Below are positions 36,844 to 50,700 of a DNA stretch of 64,000 bases, piece by piece; positions within the stretch are counted from its first letter, which is position 1, and each line of letters starts with the position of its first letter. Both the position numbers and the translations under genes were made by a program. The stretch lies in the NCBI GenBank assembly GCA_050084515.1, contig CM114274.1, positions 7,068,001 to 7,132,000 of the forward strand, read 5' to 3'. The DNA is from Blasia pusilla. Its lineage: Eukaryota; Marchantiophyta; Marchantiopsida; Blasiales. Under the pieces are notes generated by a model, which was not told the origin of the DNA, searched no databases, and was given only the letters and a program-made list of their open reading frames with translations.

Positions 36844-39800
36844 ATGGAGGCGGACGAAGCAGAAGGGGCGTTGTGGTGGGTGGATGCGGTTGTATCCTTC
36901 TTTCTGGTGGTGTTTGCAGGCCTCATGTCAGGGCTTACGCTGGGCCTCATGTCTATCGATGTCGTGGACTTGGAGGTTCTTCAGAGGAGTGGTACAGCCA
37001 AGGAGAAACGACAGGCGGGTTTGTCCTATGCCCCCAGGCCAATCCATGAGCATTGGGAACTCAATCTGTTTAGTGAGACAATCTGGGCACTAGACAAGTG
37101 TAGCGGGACTGACCGGTAGCCACTGGGATAGTCGATATTTACCAATCTGCTTTCAGTCAGCTGTGCTTCCGATCTCGAGGCTTGTGCCTCGAGAGTTTCA
37201 GTATAAACTTAGGCCAGTGTTGTAGCTTCCTTGGTTGATAGATCATTTTTTTCTACTAACATGCACGTAAGGAGCGGATTTGATCATTAGGCGGCCCGGA
37301 ATTCGAGAGGGAGTGAAAATTCGCGGAGGGCTGCGTCTCCTTCCGGATCCACACCAAATTGCATTTCCCTTCCTAATTTCATTTATTCTTGGTGAATCTG
37401 GGTGTATTCGAAGGCTTCGGCTGACTTCGTGTGTCCATCGTGCAGCTGCCATCACTCCGGTGGTGCAGAAGCAGCACCAGCTCCTGGTGACGTTACTTCT
37501 TTGCAATGCCGGTGCTATGGAGGTAAATTTTTTCTCTCTACCCGAGTGGTTTCGGAGTCCTGTCAACATCCGTCATGAAAGGGTTGTGTATCGTGGATGG
37601 ACTTGATGGACTTAACGAACATGGGAAACGGGAAAGGGGTGCCGGGACTGCAGTAGAGTTCAAAACACGGACGGTTACGATGACCTTTTCTTGTTTTCCA
37701 CATTCCAGGCTATTCTCCTTGCTGGCGATTGTCTCCTGGGAGAAGACTGACCTGAGGTTGCATCTTGCCATACATCGTATAATTTGTGCTGCATGTGCAC
37801 TATGGGTTCGAGCTAGGCGTTGTGTAGACATATTTTGCGCGAGAATCAGGATCAGAGTATGTGGAATGTTGTGTTGATGAATGAAGGACAAAAAATGGAC
37901 CGTAGCTTTTGTCCTTGGTCAGTTCAAGAGCGTTATTGAAGATCTAAATTATGGAATTGTGTTGTTTCCAGGCTCTTCCCATTTTCTTGGATAATATGTT
38001 CAACCCAGTTGTGGCAGTCATCCTGTCTGTTACATTTGTTCTTGCATTTGGAGAAGTAAGTGAACCATCCAAGTTCCCATCCTACAGAGGTTTAGTGCCC
38101 ACGTATTTTGTAATCAAAAGTTTGTTTTACGTATTTTCACAGTTGCCCTTAATTGTGTGCTACTCGCAATTGCGTGTTTTTTCCAAGTGCGAGGTACTCC
38201 CATTCAGTGGATGGGGGAGATTGACTGGTACTTTCCAATTGGGCAGGTTATTCCTCAGGCCATATGCACTCGATATGGCCTTGCTGTGGGTGCAAACATG
38301 GTATGGGCGGTGAAAATTTTGATGGTTCTCTGCTTTCCAGTGGCCTATCCTGTTGGAAAGGTATGGAGCACAATCTGCCTGAATGCGGGATGAAAGGTTG
38401 AAGATGGGCTCCTGGTATTTTTGAGTACTATGTCTGGAATGCTGACGTGAAACATGTATGAATGGAGTTGAGGGAATTATTCAGCCCGATTGACCTAACC
38501 AAATCTCCAAGAGTTCACTGGGACTTCTTTCTACTCATTTTAAAGCCATTGTTAGCATTATGAAAGGTGGGATAGATTTCTCGAGTTCTGTAAATATGGT
38601 AGGTGAGCCGCTGATCAATCATAGATTTGTTGGAGTGTGTGTAGATTCTGGATTATTTGCTCGGTCATAATGATTCTGCACTATTCAGAAGAGCACAGTT
38701 GAAGGCTCTGGTTTCTATTCATGGAAAAGAGGTGCATTTCTATCTTGTATATCCATGATTTTCTTGGTCTGGCACAGAAAATGAGCCAAAAGTTAGTCTT
38801 GTTTGACCACAAAGGTGAGGAATTCAATATGCTCAAGTATTCTCAGTTATTAGTGATGTCTATGATCGGCCAGAGGTAGGCTGAAGTATGGAATATCTGT
38901 GTCTTCAGTTACTCCAGTTACCCATCAGTCTAATTACTATGTCTGTGGTGGAGTTGGCATTCAATCTACTTTAGGATTTGGCCACTTTGTGTTTGGATTC
39001 ATAACCAATTATTGAAATGGATCAAGACTAACTCTAAAATTAGTTATTGGTAGTCTCTGAACTTAGCTATTTGTAAGTCTATAGAGTCATTCATTAATTT
39101 GTTAAGACGATGGGTGTTTCTCTTCCCAAAGAGGTTGATCAATCCGTCAATTTTGTAACTTGGACTGGTAGGTTTGCAAACGTTTGTAGTGCAAAGACAT
39201 TTCTTATTTGTAGCTACGTTGCATGAAGTAAGGCAGGCAAAGGTGGTGAGCTTACCCACGATGAGACTACAATCATCAGCGGAGCATTGGACCTGACCGA
39301 GAAGGTCAGCTTGCCACAAGGCAGTGAGTGAACCCTTGAACTCATTGGTTTTTAGGAATCTCAGTTGGTTCAAGTAAGTTGAGTTCACACAAAACGGCGA
39401 TGCAAATTAGTGCAATCTGTGAGAAATGTTCAACATGTTTGGTTATACCCCACTGGTTTATTTGGTTTCTTTTGTGGAGTTGTATTTCACTTTAGGCAAT
39501 CTGAGAACCTTCAATTTTCAGAATAGAAAATTGAAGGTTCTCAGGCAGGCCTGGCCTCTTCTACACCAATCTTCAGCTATGATGGCTAGTTGAGTTTTGG
39601 TTCAGAATAAAGTCTTCTCATTTAATTTTTGCTCTTGTCAAGGGATTGAGCGTCTTGTAGCTTCCCCTTTCTGTCAAGTATTCTTTCCCAGGATTGGAAA
39701 GAAAATGAAAATGCTGTACTTCTTCGTCATTGATGTGCTATGTAACTAAATCTTTACCTCAGTAGATAACTAGGTTGTTTGGGTTGATATATAGATTGCT

Positions 39801-42800
39801 GAGGAGGCTATGACGCCTATTGAATCAACTTTTTCCTTGGACGTGAATTCTAAGCTAGACTGGTAATAGGTCCTTTGCAATTGTCATTACTGTAATGGGT
39901 TTCTTTTCTTCTTTTTATCAAATGTCTGGATCATTTCAAGCTGCTAGGTTTAAATAAAAGGTTTGCAGACTTAAATCTTTTCACTGCATCAATGTCTTAT
40001 GTTGCATTTTGGAGACTCTGTGGATTGCCTGATACTTTGGAGTAACTATTACTGCCATGCAACTCCGTGATCAGGGAAGCGATGGGTAAAATACTCGCAC
40101 GAGGTCACAGCCGGGTGCCTGTGTACGAAGGGAGTCAACGAAATATTATTGGTCTATTATTGGTAAGTTCTGGAAAGGCATCATTCAAGGTGATTTGGGG
40201 TAAAAACAGTAGTGATTATCCATTTGGTCATTTCCTGATGTTGATTGATTAAGTGTAAGACCATCTGCAGTGCATCCTTGGTGAGTTTAGTAGTGACTCT
40301 TTCTTTCTCTTCTCTCACATCTGTGTCTCCTTGGCACTGTTATCCTTACCTGCTGATTGGTTCTCTTGGTTGCTGTTTGGCATATCTCTTACTGTCTTTT
40401 TCTCCTTGTCTCACCTCTAAACTAGCCAATGACACAGTCAAGTTTCCTGTAGTTTCTGGAGGATTGACATAAACGTGAAGCAACAGGAAAAGCCTTAGGC
40501 ACAGCCCTTAAACCTCAGGCAGGAGCTATTGAAATCAGTGGCTAGTCCTGGTGGCTTGCCACTACTTGGGTTTTTGATGTACATGGTTCCTGCAGATGGG
40601 TCCAAAGCAATAACTTGACAATGCACAAGGATTGATTTGTTTATTTATATGTCTCTTCTATTCATGTATTTTCATTTATGTCAGTGAATTATGTATATCA
40701 ATCAATAGTTTTCTCTTTGGAGATACAGTTAGGAATCTAGAGAGTTGAGGGACGGGAACTAGGACACTGTTGAAACGAATGAACTTCAGCTTACTCAATT
40801 TTTAACACTGTTAACTCACACCAAGTAACAGGAGTCTTAAGGCCACGTTTAGGCAAGCTCCCATCACGATTTCACCTTCTCAACCTCCCTGCAGAGAGAA
40901 AACATACACCAAGAGCACTTCAGCTAATCTTGGGACAAGAAGTAGTTGCAACACATGCGATGCCAATATCATACACAGGGGACACAGCCAGAAAACGAGC
41001 TGAACACTAAAGAACATTCAGCACCTTACTGCAGCAGTATCCTGGTGGGAAGTGAGTGCTTCACAATGAAGCAGATTAGCACTAGCTGAACAGGGCAACA
41101 AGCTGCAGATATATACACTAAAGGCTTGGAGGCGACTGTACTCATTAAGTAGTGCCTGTCGAAGCCTTGTGGCCATAAACCCCACGCTATAGACTGGGAT
41201 GAGTGTAGAGAGAGGAAGAAGAGAAGAAGGTGCCAGATGGGATGAAGCTTGGAGGAGATGCAGAGAGGAGAGGATAGAGGGCAGTCAAGACTGCTTACCT
41301 AGATGGAGGCTGCCCCCAAAATGAACTTAAAGACATTTATGGGGAAAGGGGCTGATTAACTTATTCTACTAAAACGGATGTTAATAAATGTGTAGGAGAC
41401 TTTATTCATAACTATCTATTTACGGCCATCCTCTCTCCTGTATGAGGTCAGGGCAAGACTAAGTATAGAATGTGCTTATTTGACGTAGTTCCTGCATGAT
41501 TTCTGTATACAATGCAGTGCACATGTTTTATATCTTGGAATTTACTGCATTCTCAACACATACATGTTACCGGTTGAGTATGAACTTGTGCTTGCGCTGT
41601 GGTCTTCTCTTTGGTCCTGAGTCCTGATCTCTTTGAATTTATGAGTTTTTGATATCAGCCTGTAAGAGTTTGTATGTGTGTGGTTATGAGTGAGGATCCT
41701 AGTATTGAATTTAACCAGACATGTTTCACTCACGAGTTTCCTATTTAAACAGGTTAAGAGTCTTTTAACTGTGCGTGCGGAGGCGGAAACTCCTGTCAGT
41801 GCTGTTTCTATCAGGAGGATTCCCAGGTATGGCAACTCATTCTGTAAAATGTGTGCGTTGTGGGATCAGCTGACTTGTTATTAAATAATGAGAAGCTATC
41901 AAGCATTCTCCTTGGATGTGCTGACAGTAAACTTGAACAGAGTATACTATCAAGGCATTTTTTGAAAAGTGGGTAGAGGCAGTATCGACAAATCAAATCC
42001 TTGTACCTTCTTGCATGGACAAACTTTTACAGGAATTTAGTCTTAATGCTGCAGCAGTTGGTGAGTGGTTGAGCAGACCGAGTTGGCATATTGTAACTTT
42101 TCAAGATCTGGGTATCATCAAAATCGAGGGATATATGTTAGGGATAGGTTCAGAAGTGGATAACACCTGGAAATCTTTCACAGTCTTCTCCTTAGGAATC
42201 AAAGATATTCATGGAGGAGTGAAAGGAAGGTGGGAACTGCGTCCTAAGCAACAGATCCTTACATCCCATCCACCAAATGAACATGCACCCTGGGTGCTGT
42301 CTGTTGGTGTCGGTCTTGTTTGATATGAAAGTTCCAGAATTAATCCCCTTTTGTCGTGGATGAGGGTTTTTTTTAGTTGCAGTTTTGTGGTAATTAAAAT
42401 CCTACCTGCAACACAAAGAATGTGAGTGCGGGATTAACTTGGCAGAAAATGATCACAAAGTGGAGTGAATATTTGTCCTCCAAAACTATATCAGACAGTT
42501 TGCATGGAGCGTTTGGTATGTGGGCGGGGGGTAGATATTATATATTGCATTTATGAGACTTTAACTCATGAATAGCAAAGTTGACTTAGTTGTCTATAAT
42601 GTGGGGTTATCTCATGATGCAATTTTCTGTCATGCATCTCAATGACAGCACCCTGAGTTTCCTTGTAGAGCACAATATACTTGATTGCAAGGCTTGGCCT
42701 CTGGACACTCCCCTCCATCTGGTGATGGATGCCCTGAGCTTAATTGACTATCATTATCTGCTATACATTTGTGAGCTTTAGAGTTATTAGTGCTTCTTTT

Positions 42801-45580
42801 ATACAGGAACTTCTTATGGGTCTTTCACTGCATGCGTCTACCATGCCAAGACTATATCTAGAGTGGTGGTAATGATGTGCTCAAAAGTCTTGAAAGGGCA
42901 ATGGATGAAAAACTGAAATTCACTGTAATTTTCTTTCAATTTAGGCCTTCTGTTACCCTCTTGTTAGAAATCGTCAGTCTCAATTTTATAGTTACCATGA
43001 TCATTTCCTAACTGTTGATAATGCACTATGCGGCCATAGTTCATTAATGAACAGTAGGTAATCCACAATGCACCTCTCAGTCCCTTGGAAGTTGGACATT
43101 TTGAGGTTGAAGAGACCATGTTAAATGTATGCTTTGTTGAAGAAAGCATTTCAAATCTATACAACTCTGTTCAGGTGAGGAAATGATCAGCCATGGTCAT
43201 TTCCTAACTGTTCGATAATGAACTATGCGGCCACAGTTCATTATCGAACAGTAGGTAATCAACAATGGAGCTCTCAGTCCCTTTGAAGTTGGACATAATG
43301 AGGTTGAAGAGACCATGTTAAATCTATGCTTTGTTGAAGCTCTCTTAGTAACCCCAACTTCTCCGGTCATTTCTATGAATTCTTTTCCCAAGGATTCATA
43401 TCTGAGGTTGGGAGTCTGAACCGCAACCTGCCACCATTGAACATTACTTCTACAATCCACATGGATTACCAGTACAAAGATGAACACATACTGTTAAGGG
43501 AAGATGTCAGAGGACCACAACATATATAGAATGCAGAAAGTGTAAGTCCACAGCAGGAGCATTTGCATGTTAATGTTAGGAACCTCTTATTTACTCTCTG
43601 GATGATGGAGCAACCAAACGCCAGAAGGAAGTTGTCCAGATCTATGAGATCCATGGAAATTTAATAGTTTTGGCTGGTTGACGGGTTCCATCTTGGACTG
43701 ATCTCTATGGAAAAGATTCAGTTGTTCCTAATTATCAGGGGTGTTTTCGGATGTGCAGAGTCCCAGCAGATATGCCGCTATATGATATACTAAATGAATT
43801 CCAAAAGGGTAGTAGTCACATGGCTGCAGTAGTCAAAACCAAGAACAAGCGAAAACCCCCAAGACGTAGTAGTCTTGCAGATGCACTATTTCCAGCACAG
43901 AAAGGTGAAAAGCACAGTCCACACTATGTCCACGACCATCGTCATCATGACCATGAAAGTGATATCGAGAAGGGTCAGGGAGAAATGGGTTTAGATGGTC
44001 AAACCAATGGTGCAGGCCAACGTACGGATAACCAGGACGTAGGTATTAAGGTTGGTGCACAAAAGGATGATCTGAGCCAGCGGATTGGGGATGGTCAATC
44101 TGATGAGTCCTCCATCGCTGGAGCCGGAGGAGATGAGGCAGAGGAAGGAGAAGTGATTGGCATCATCACACTGGAAGACGTCATTGAAGAGCTACTGCAA
44201 GTAAGTTTGTGTGAAAGTGGATAGAGGTATTCTGGGTGCACACACCGGGTGTCGAAGTTCTCTTGGATTGCGGATTGTCTTTATTGGGCGAATTCTGTTA
44301 CTTGTTAAAGTTTTGATATTGTGTGTGGTGCAGGAGGAGATTGTTGATGAAACTGATGAGTATGTGGATGTGCATAAAAGGTAAACTTTAAGTTTTCCCA
44401 GTGAAAGTTGAGGATGATTACTTCAAGAGGTTCATTATAAAGATGTTGGTCCTTACGCTGGTAGTCAGGGCATTTAACTGGCTGGGTTTGTGCTTTTAAT
44501 ATTTAGTTGGATAGAATTTCAAGAGGTCAATACCAGTGAAAATGAAACTTCTAATTAGAGTGAAGGCCTTGTAGTCAAACAGTCCAATTCTACTTCTGAT
44601 ACGAACTGATGAGATAAAACAAGTGAAAATTTCTTTTTCAGCAAAGAGTCACTATATGTCATTTTAGATTACAATTCATAATTATTTTTTGAGCAAAATC
44701 TGTTTCAGTAACTTAACTAGTGCAGATGTAACTAACTGACATATCCCCCCTCTTAATGCTTGGACTGCCAGGATACGTGTTGCTGCAGTTGCTGCAACGA
44801 TGTCAAGGGTTGGTTCGATGTTGAATCGGGAGGCTCAGAGAAATTCTGTATGTTTAACATCCTACTTTACTGCATGAAAGCTGCATTGATCCGTCTCATC
44901 TCCATTCCCTTGTCAGTACACATATTGCATCCATCAACTGGCAATGGCTATGTTTTGAAGCCATACATGCAACGGGAGTGTTCACTTGTATCAGGTGGAT
45001 AGTAACAGCCAGTGACTGATCAAGAGCTATTTCAGTTGTATTTGTTGCTCTCATCTTATGGTGTCTTGCTTAACACCTGGTCTAGCATTTCAAATCATGA
45101 ATCTAGCACTACTGTTGGTGTGTTTCATGGAGTAACTAAATTGTATTTGATCATCGGTAACTAATTGATCTTGCGCTGGTTCACTTCATTCCTCTCTTCC
45201 TTTACTTTCCTATTTGCATGAGCTCTGAATGGCTTTTGGGTGTTGTGGCCTTGAGTCTACCCAGATCAATACAATCCCAATTCAGCAATCACTTCTCATG
45301 CTGTAGTGTCAGTTTGGAATGAACTGGGTGTTATGGGAATGGATCCAGCCTGTGTACATATTATTCTTGGTGTGTAGTTGTCATGAAAACATTTGAAGCT
45401 GAGCACATGTCTATGTGTGTCCCAATTCATGTCTTGCAGGGGAGCGGATCAGGCCGTGACCGAGGCAGGGATGGACAAAAACATCGATTTATGAGTCTCG
45501 ACTTGCCCCGACTTACACCTCCGCCGAAGACAGACACTTTGAGCCAGCCCCTACTAGACAACAAAGTACCAGATGAGTAG
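36844..45580 (+). CDS. CNNM/DUF21 and CBS-domain membrane protein (13 exons, 514 aa)
   Basis: Exons: 36844-37018, 37446-37522, 37972-38055, 38247-38360, 38645-38731, 39233-39304, 39795-39862, 40075-40162, 41753-41826, 43759-44200, 44334-44380, 44772-44847, 45440-45580. All are GT-AG, phases agree and the total is 1545 bases. The DUF21/CNNM membrane domain is at residues about 10-180 ([59 protein letters not shown]). [19 protein letters not shown] and [16 protein letters not shown] lead to CBS1 ([20 protein letters not shown]). CBS2 is split by a roughly 110-residue insert, resuming as [20 protein letters not shown]. The family (plant CBSDUF, animal CNNM, bacterial CorC) is linked to Mg2+/divalent-cation transport; substrate and membrane are inference. 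It is close in layout to Arabidopsis CBSDUF proteins. The insert is His/Asp-rich ([17 protein letters not shown]). Confidence 0.93.
39501..39544. repeat. Perfect 19-bp inverted repeat in intron 6 of the CNNM gene
   Basis: CTGAGAACCTTCAATTTTC (39501-39519), six-base loop AGAATA, then the exact reverse complement (39526-39544). It lies in the 490-bp intron between exons 6 and 7. A tiny foldback insertion or a hairpin in the pre-mRNA are possible readings. Confidence 0.9.
42995..43339. repeat. 149-bp direct duplication with internal palindrome in intron 9 of the CNNM gene
   Basis: 42995-43142 and 43191-43339 are about 85-90% alike and separated by 48 bp. Each holds a palindrome around ATGCGGCCA. 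In the second copy it is perfect: CTGTTCGATAATGAACT (43208-43224) pairs with 43235-43251 across a 10-base loop. In the first copy the arms have decayed. The intron (41827-43758) is the longest of the gene. Confidence 0.85.
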
Positions 45581-46498
45581 GTCACATTGATGTACAAATA
45601 TATTCCAGTACACGACATCCCCTATCACTAGAAAACCTTGTACATGCTCTTGACAGCATGGGCCATGTAGTGCTGTACGTGTAGTCATGCTGGGCTAGGT
45701 TATTGTTTACTAATCAACGCCATCAGCTGACCTACATCACGGTGACTTCCATGTCGAAGAATGGAGTGTGCCATCGTAATCACTAGGTAGAGAATGCCAT
45801 TTTGGAAATAATGGGCATTTAGTATATTGAAGAGAGTAGCCATGGACATGTCTCCGTTTCGGCCATAGTGAAATTGAGTTCTTAGGCCAAAGTGATATTT
45901 TTCGGTTCTCTACGTGTGAGTTCTTCTCTTTCTGCATTACCTTGGAATGCAAATTATACAAAACTATTATAATAGATATTATTTTTATCTGAATAATATG
46001 CCGTCGTAGTGTTCTTTGCGGATGGAATCCATCTAGAGTGATCTGAAAAGTTATTACTATCTGAAATAATATCCCTAATTTTTTATGTCGAGTGAATGTC
46101 AAAAAGTCGAAAGGACTGCGCGAGCAATTCAAGATTTGTTCATTAATGTTACTCCAAGTAGTCGATTAACTGTCATAACGATGGAAGAACAGAAAGTTCG
46201 AAAAGCATCAGCAATTTCATGGGACGTTCGTATTAAACTTCTGAGCAGTGCAGATCCAGTCTTTGAGTCTTTGGCGACAAAGGGATACTTCACGGAACTG
46301 GACTATGGAAGGAGATTGTCTACGTTATCGGAGGATTGAACTTCCGACAGTTCCATGATGACACACTACGGAACACTTTTTTATGGAGTTTAAAAGCTAC
46401 GAATTCAACTTTGCTGCGCATTAACTGGTGAAGCCCTGTTTTCAAAACGGAGGTTCACACATTAGTCGACGGAGGTTTACACATGTGCGATGCATGGA

Positions 46499-47735
46499 AC
46501 TCTTTTTAAATACTCCTTCTATCAATCTCTCCTACTTCGACAGAAATGGAAGGACAAAAAAGCGCATCCTCTCATTGGTATATCTATGTATATAATGAAA
46601 GGAGGACGTTTCTATTTCACAAAGGATCTTTTACCAATCTCTCCTACTTCTCTACTTCACAAAAGTATCTTCGACAGAAATCGAAGGACAAAAAAGTGCA
46701 TCCTCTCATTGGTGTATTTATATAAAAAATTGACCATCCCATAAGCATAATAGGACAAGATAATAGGACAAATATGCAACATGTTAGAATTTTATTGTTT
46801 GAGCCATATTAGATTGGGCAGAAATAAAATTTTATTGTTTGGGCCATATTAGATTGGGTAGAAATAGAGAGGGGTAAGAAAACGGATAGGGATTTGAGTG
46901 GAATAGAAATTTTTTTATAATCAATTAACAATTTATTTAATATTATAATGGGTGATTATAAATATTAATATGGAATAATAATGAAAAATAACCAAAAAAT
47001 TTAGAATTTGTGCCTTAATTCAGATTTGATGGAAAGGAAAAATAAATTTTAATGGAGAAAAAAAGATTTTATTTAAATTTATTGGAAGGATAAAATTACT
47101 TAGGAGATTGGGATATCATTTAAATTTGAATGGAGGATTTTAATCACTTAGAAGAGTGAAATTTTATTACTCTTTTGAGATTTTAGAAAATAAATATATG
47201 TTAAAAATTTGATATGAATAAGATGATTATTAAAAAAATTCGTATTAATTCACATGTGATAGTTTGGGAAAGGAAAATTAATTTTGGTGGGAAGAGTGGA
47301 AGGGGGAGAATAGTTATTGTTCAAATTTTTACGGAGGAGTGAAATTATTTAGGAGAGTGAAATGCTATACTCTTGCAAGATTTACAAAAATGGGGATTAT
47401 GCTTAGATTTTAAAATGAAAAATATTTCTAAATTACAAGAAAAATCATTTTCTTGTAATTTCTAAGCATGCCTATTAAAAGTTCGTATGGAATCACGGGC
47501 ATGCTAACAAGTCTATAATTAAAACATGACATCTCTACTTGACAAAGGATCCTTCTACCAATCTCTCCTACTTCTCTACTTCACAAAAGTATCTTTGATA
47601 GAAATTGAAGGACAAAAAATTGCATCCTCTCATTGGTCTATTTATACAATTAAAAGAGGATATCCCTACTTCAAAGAAGGAAAAACATTTGCATCCTCTC
47701 ATCGATATATCGATATAATTAAAAGAGGACAGGGT
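46499..47735. repeat. Four related copies of a roughly 115-bp repeat
   Basis: The words CCAATCTCTCCTACTTCTCTACTTCAC, split across the unit, AGTATCTTYGAYAGAAATYGAA, GGACAAAAAA and GCATCCTCTCATTGG recur. The clearest pair is 46618-46730 and 47541-47652, with partial copies at about 46499-46608 and 47653-47735. Units end in an A/T-rich tail such as TATATAATTAAAAGAGGA. The pair flanks about 0.8 kb of AT-rich DNA. Confidence 0.75.
46788..46867. repeat. 40-bp tandem duplication
   Basis: Two adjacent units starting AATTTTATTGTTTGRGCCAT and ending GATTGGGYAGAAATAR differ at only about three positions, so the duplication is recent. Confidence 0.9.
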
Positions 47736-50700
47736 TAGAGCAAACCCTTTCCAGATGTTGACACTGTTCTTTTAAGGTTCCTCTTTTGTTGATATCTGTC
47801 CATTTAAGAGCCCTTATTGTCAACATGATGTTATTTGAAGACCCCTTATTGTTAAGGGGATGCTATTCAAAGAGTATTATTTGAAGGGAAACATGCTAGG
47901 AGTGCATCGCACAGGCAATGTATTAGTAGATTATTATTATCTATAAAGGCTTGTCGTACATTTAGGCTAAACCTACATTTATGTTCTAATGGTACATAGG
48001 AAGTGTTTATTCTTTTAATTCCATAAGGGTGTTTACTTTGTTGAATTAGTGTCATGGAAACTATTATTGAGATTACCTGCTTGTTTGTAAAACTCCAAAT
48101 AGTTGCTAGGTGTCCTTTGGCTATTTGGTTGCATTTCCAAATGCTTCCATGGAAAATTTTTTGTCGTCAGATTTATTTATTTATTTTTCTAGCAATCTTT
48201 ATAAGCGGTGCAATGCAAAAAAATCATTGCACAAAGTTATGGCAACACTACTATTTAAGTTGTCATGTGCTTATTCACATTTTCCACAAGTTTTCAAAAA
48301 TAAAGTCTAAAACGGTTGTCTAAATATTAACCATATGCAAACATTTGAGGATTGACTATTATTTAAAAAATATTGCTTTGGTATTCCTTTTATGGATCTT
48401 CACTACATTAGAGATTATATTTATTCACGTTGGCATTTTTTGCACAACCTTCTTACTCCCTCAAACCTCAAGATATCTTAGATGCCCAAAAGGTCCTTCG
48501 TGGTGAGGCGCAAAGAAGAAGACATGCATGTAAATTTCTTTTGAGTCAAAAGGATATGCATATAAATAATTGTGTACTAATACTGTCTATATTGTATGTT
48601 GTGAGTAGACTTTCTATAACTTCTCAAAGGCACTTTATTGTGAGGCGCAAGAGTGTAAATATATTCTATGTGTTGAGACATTAGCTCTTAAGGAAAAAAA
48701 TCATAGGAGTACAATAAATAATATCAAAGGAAACGATGTACATTTGACGATGGAAATGGAGATATTGTCTCCATGGCAACCCCTATTGAAGATCCCCTTC
48801 AAGGCCATATACATCATGTAATTTTTAGTACTACTACAAGTTTATTGGTTACCTTTTTTGCTTATTTTTGCTTCCAATATTTGACACAAATTACTATTTT
48901 ACTTATGAGCCCGAATTTTGCAAATGATGGTGTGGGTATTTTCTATGTTTGAAGTCACATACATTTCCAAAAAATGAAAATGGGATTGTTGGGGTTGGAG
49001 TTCTAAATAGTACCACAACATATTTTGATATCTCTCCACCAAAGATTTTTCAAAAATTGCAACCTTGAGTGCACATCCAATCCTTTCTCAATAAGTTCAT
49101 CATGAGTGTTTAAATGGTGGAAGTTAGCGAGATTATGAAAACTTAGGTCTCTTTTTTAATGATGGATTCTCATCTAGCTTTCTAACTCTAAGGGGTGCTA
49201 TTGTTAACATGTTTTGATCTCTCTACGCTTTAAAGTTCATTGAAGTATGAGAATTTTTTTTTCATACTTTGAAATTTTGCTTATCAAATTTCAAAAATTA
49301 AATTAAATTTTTAATGAAATAAGTATCTTCATATAGAAAAATGATACATATTGTCCTATAATTACCTGATTTTGAGTTTTAATTTCTGCCATTTTTTTCT
49401 CTTCACTTTGTGTTTGATGCTAGCACTCTCAAGGATTATATATATACTCAACGATATTATTTTTATTTAAAAAAATCCTTTTCTTGTAAAATTTTCCATG
49501 ATGAACACACTCTCCTTAATGTAGAAAGTCCCTTGTGATATATTTATGTTGATTGTATTAAAGATAAGACCAATATTATGATATCATAATAAATATTTCA
49601 AAGAAATTAAATAATATGGAAAATGACTATATATATACATACATATACACGCACGTACTAAGGAACCCACACAATATAGAAAATAAGCACGTACACAAAA
49701 CTAAACCCATATTTTCAACTTTGGTTAGAATGACACCAAGGAGGGGAGGATATGTTTTATACCACTAGTTAGACGAAGAGGTGTCGCCATTAGAGAGGTA
49801 ATCCTCCCATGATAGCATGATGATGTACCAAAAATACATGCCTCTATGTAAGGTGCATGTGTTATTATGTTATACTAGTAAGGTGCCGGTGGTATGCACA
49901 ATCATCAAATTAATATTTCAAATCATATAAGGAGTGATGTAAATAGCATGCAATATTGAATATTGTTTATGTTGGGCTCATTTATAGCATTTTCCCCCCT
50001 TGCCACGTGTTATACAACCCAACATCAAAAAGTACTATACAATCTTTTGATTATAGTATAGATTTCTTCCCTTTATGCTTTTCTAGGACTCAAGTCCCTC
50101 CCAATGGCCCTTAAGAGATTTGAACTACGTTTGCTCTGAGATCACACAGTATCGAAAACTTATCACTTTAGAATGCATGTCACAACCATTGCTACACATG
50201 TCTCAAAGACACACATGATTTTGTAACTTTTTTAATAAAATATTATTACAATGCGTATCTTCGATGTGTAAAACTCAATTAAATGTTGTGTGGTAGGGAT
50301 GAGTGGATAAGGATGGGGGAGATTTTGGGACCAAATTGGTATTTTACCTATAAGGTGTGTATGTACCAAGGATATTTAAGGAAATAAGCCAATTTTATGT
50401 ATCAAATATTTAAAAAAAGGATATTTTTTTTCGCCCCTAAGAGCCCCAAATGGACTTGCTGCTCTTTTGTTGCTCCAACATGCCACATGTGCTTTGCTAA
50501 ACTTCCAATCGTAGATCTTGAGATGTGCTACCCCACTCCATAGCCCAAAATCATTTTGAATTCCTACTCAAAGTCGCATTGATTTGACCCTCACGATGGT
50601 GGGGCCAAACTAACTCCGGCACTCCGAGTTCATAGAGGATATTGTTCGATTTTAAAAATCCAGCCATACTTGCAACCCTATAGAATTGGACAACCAGGTT

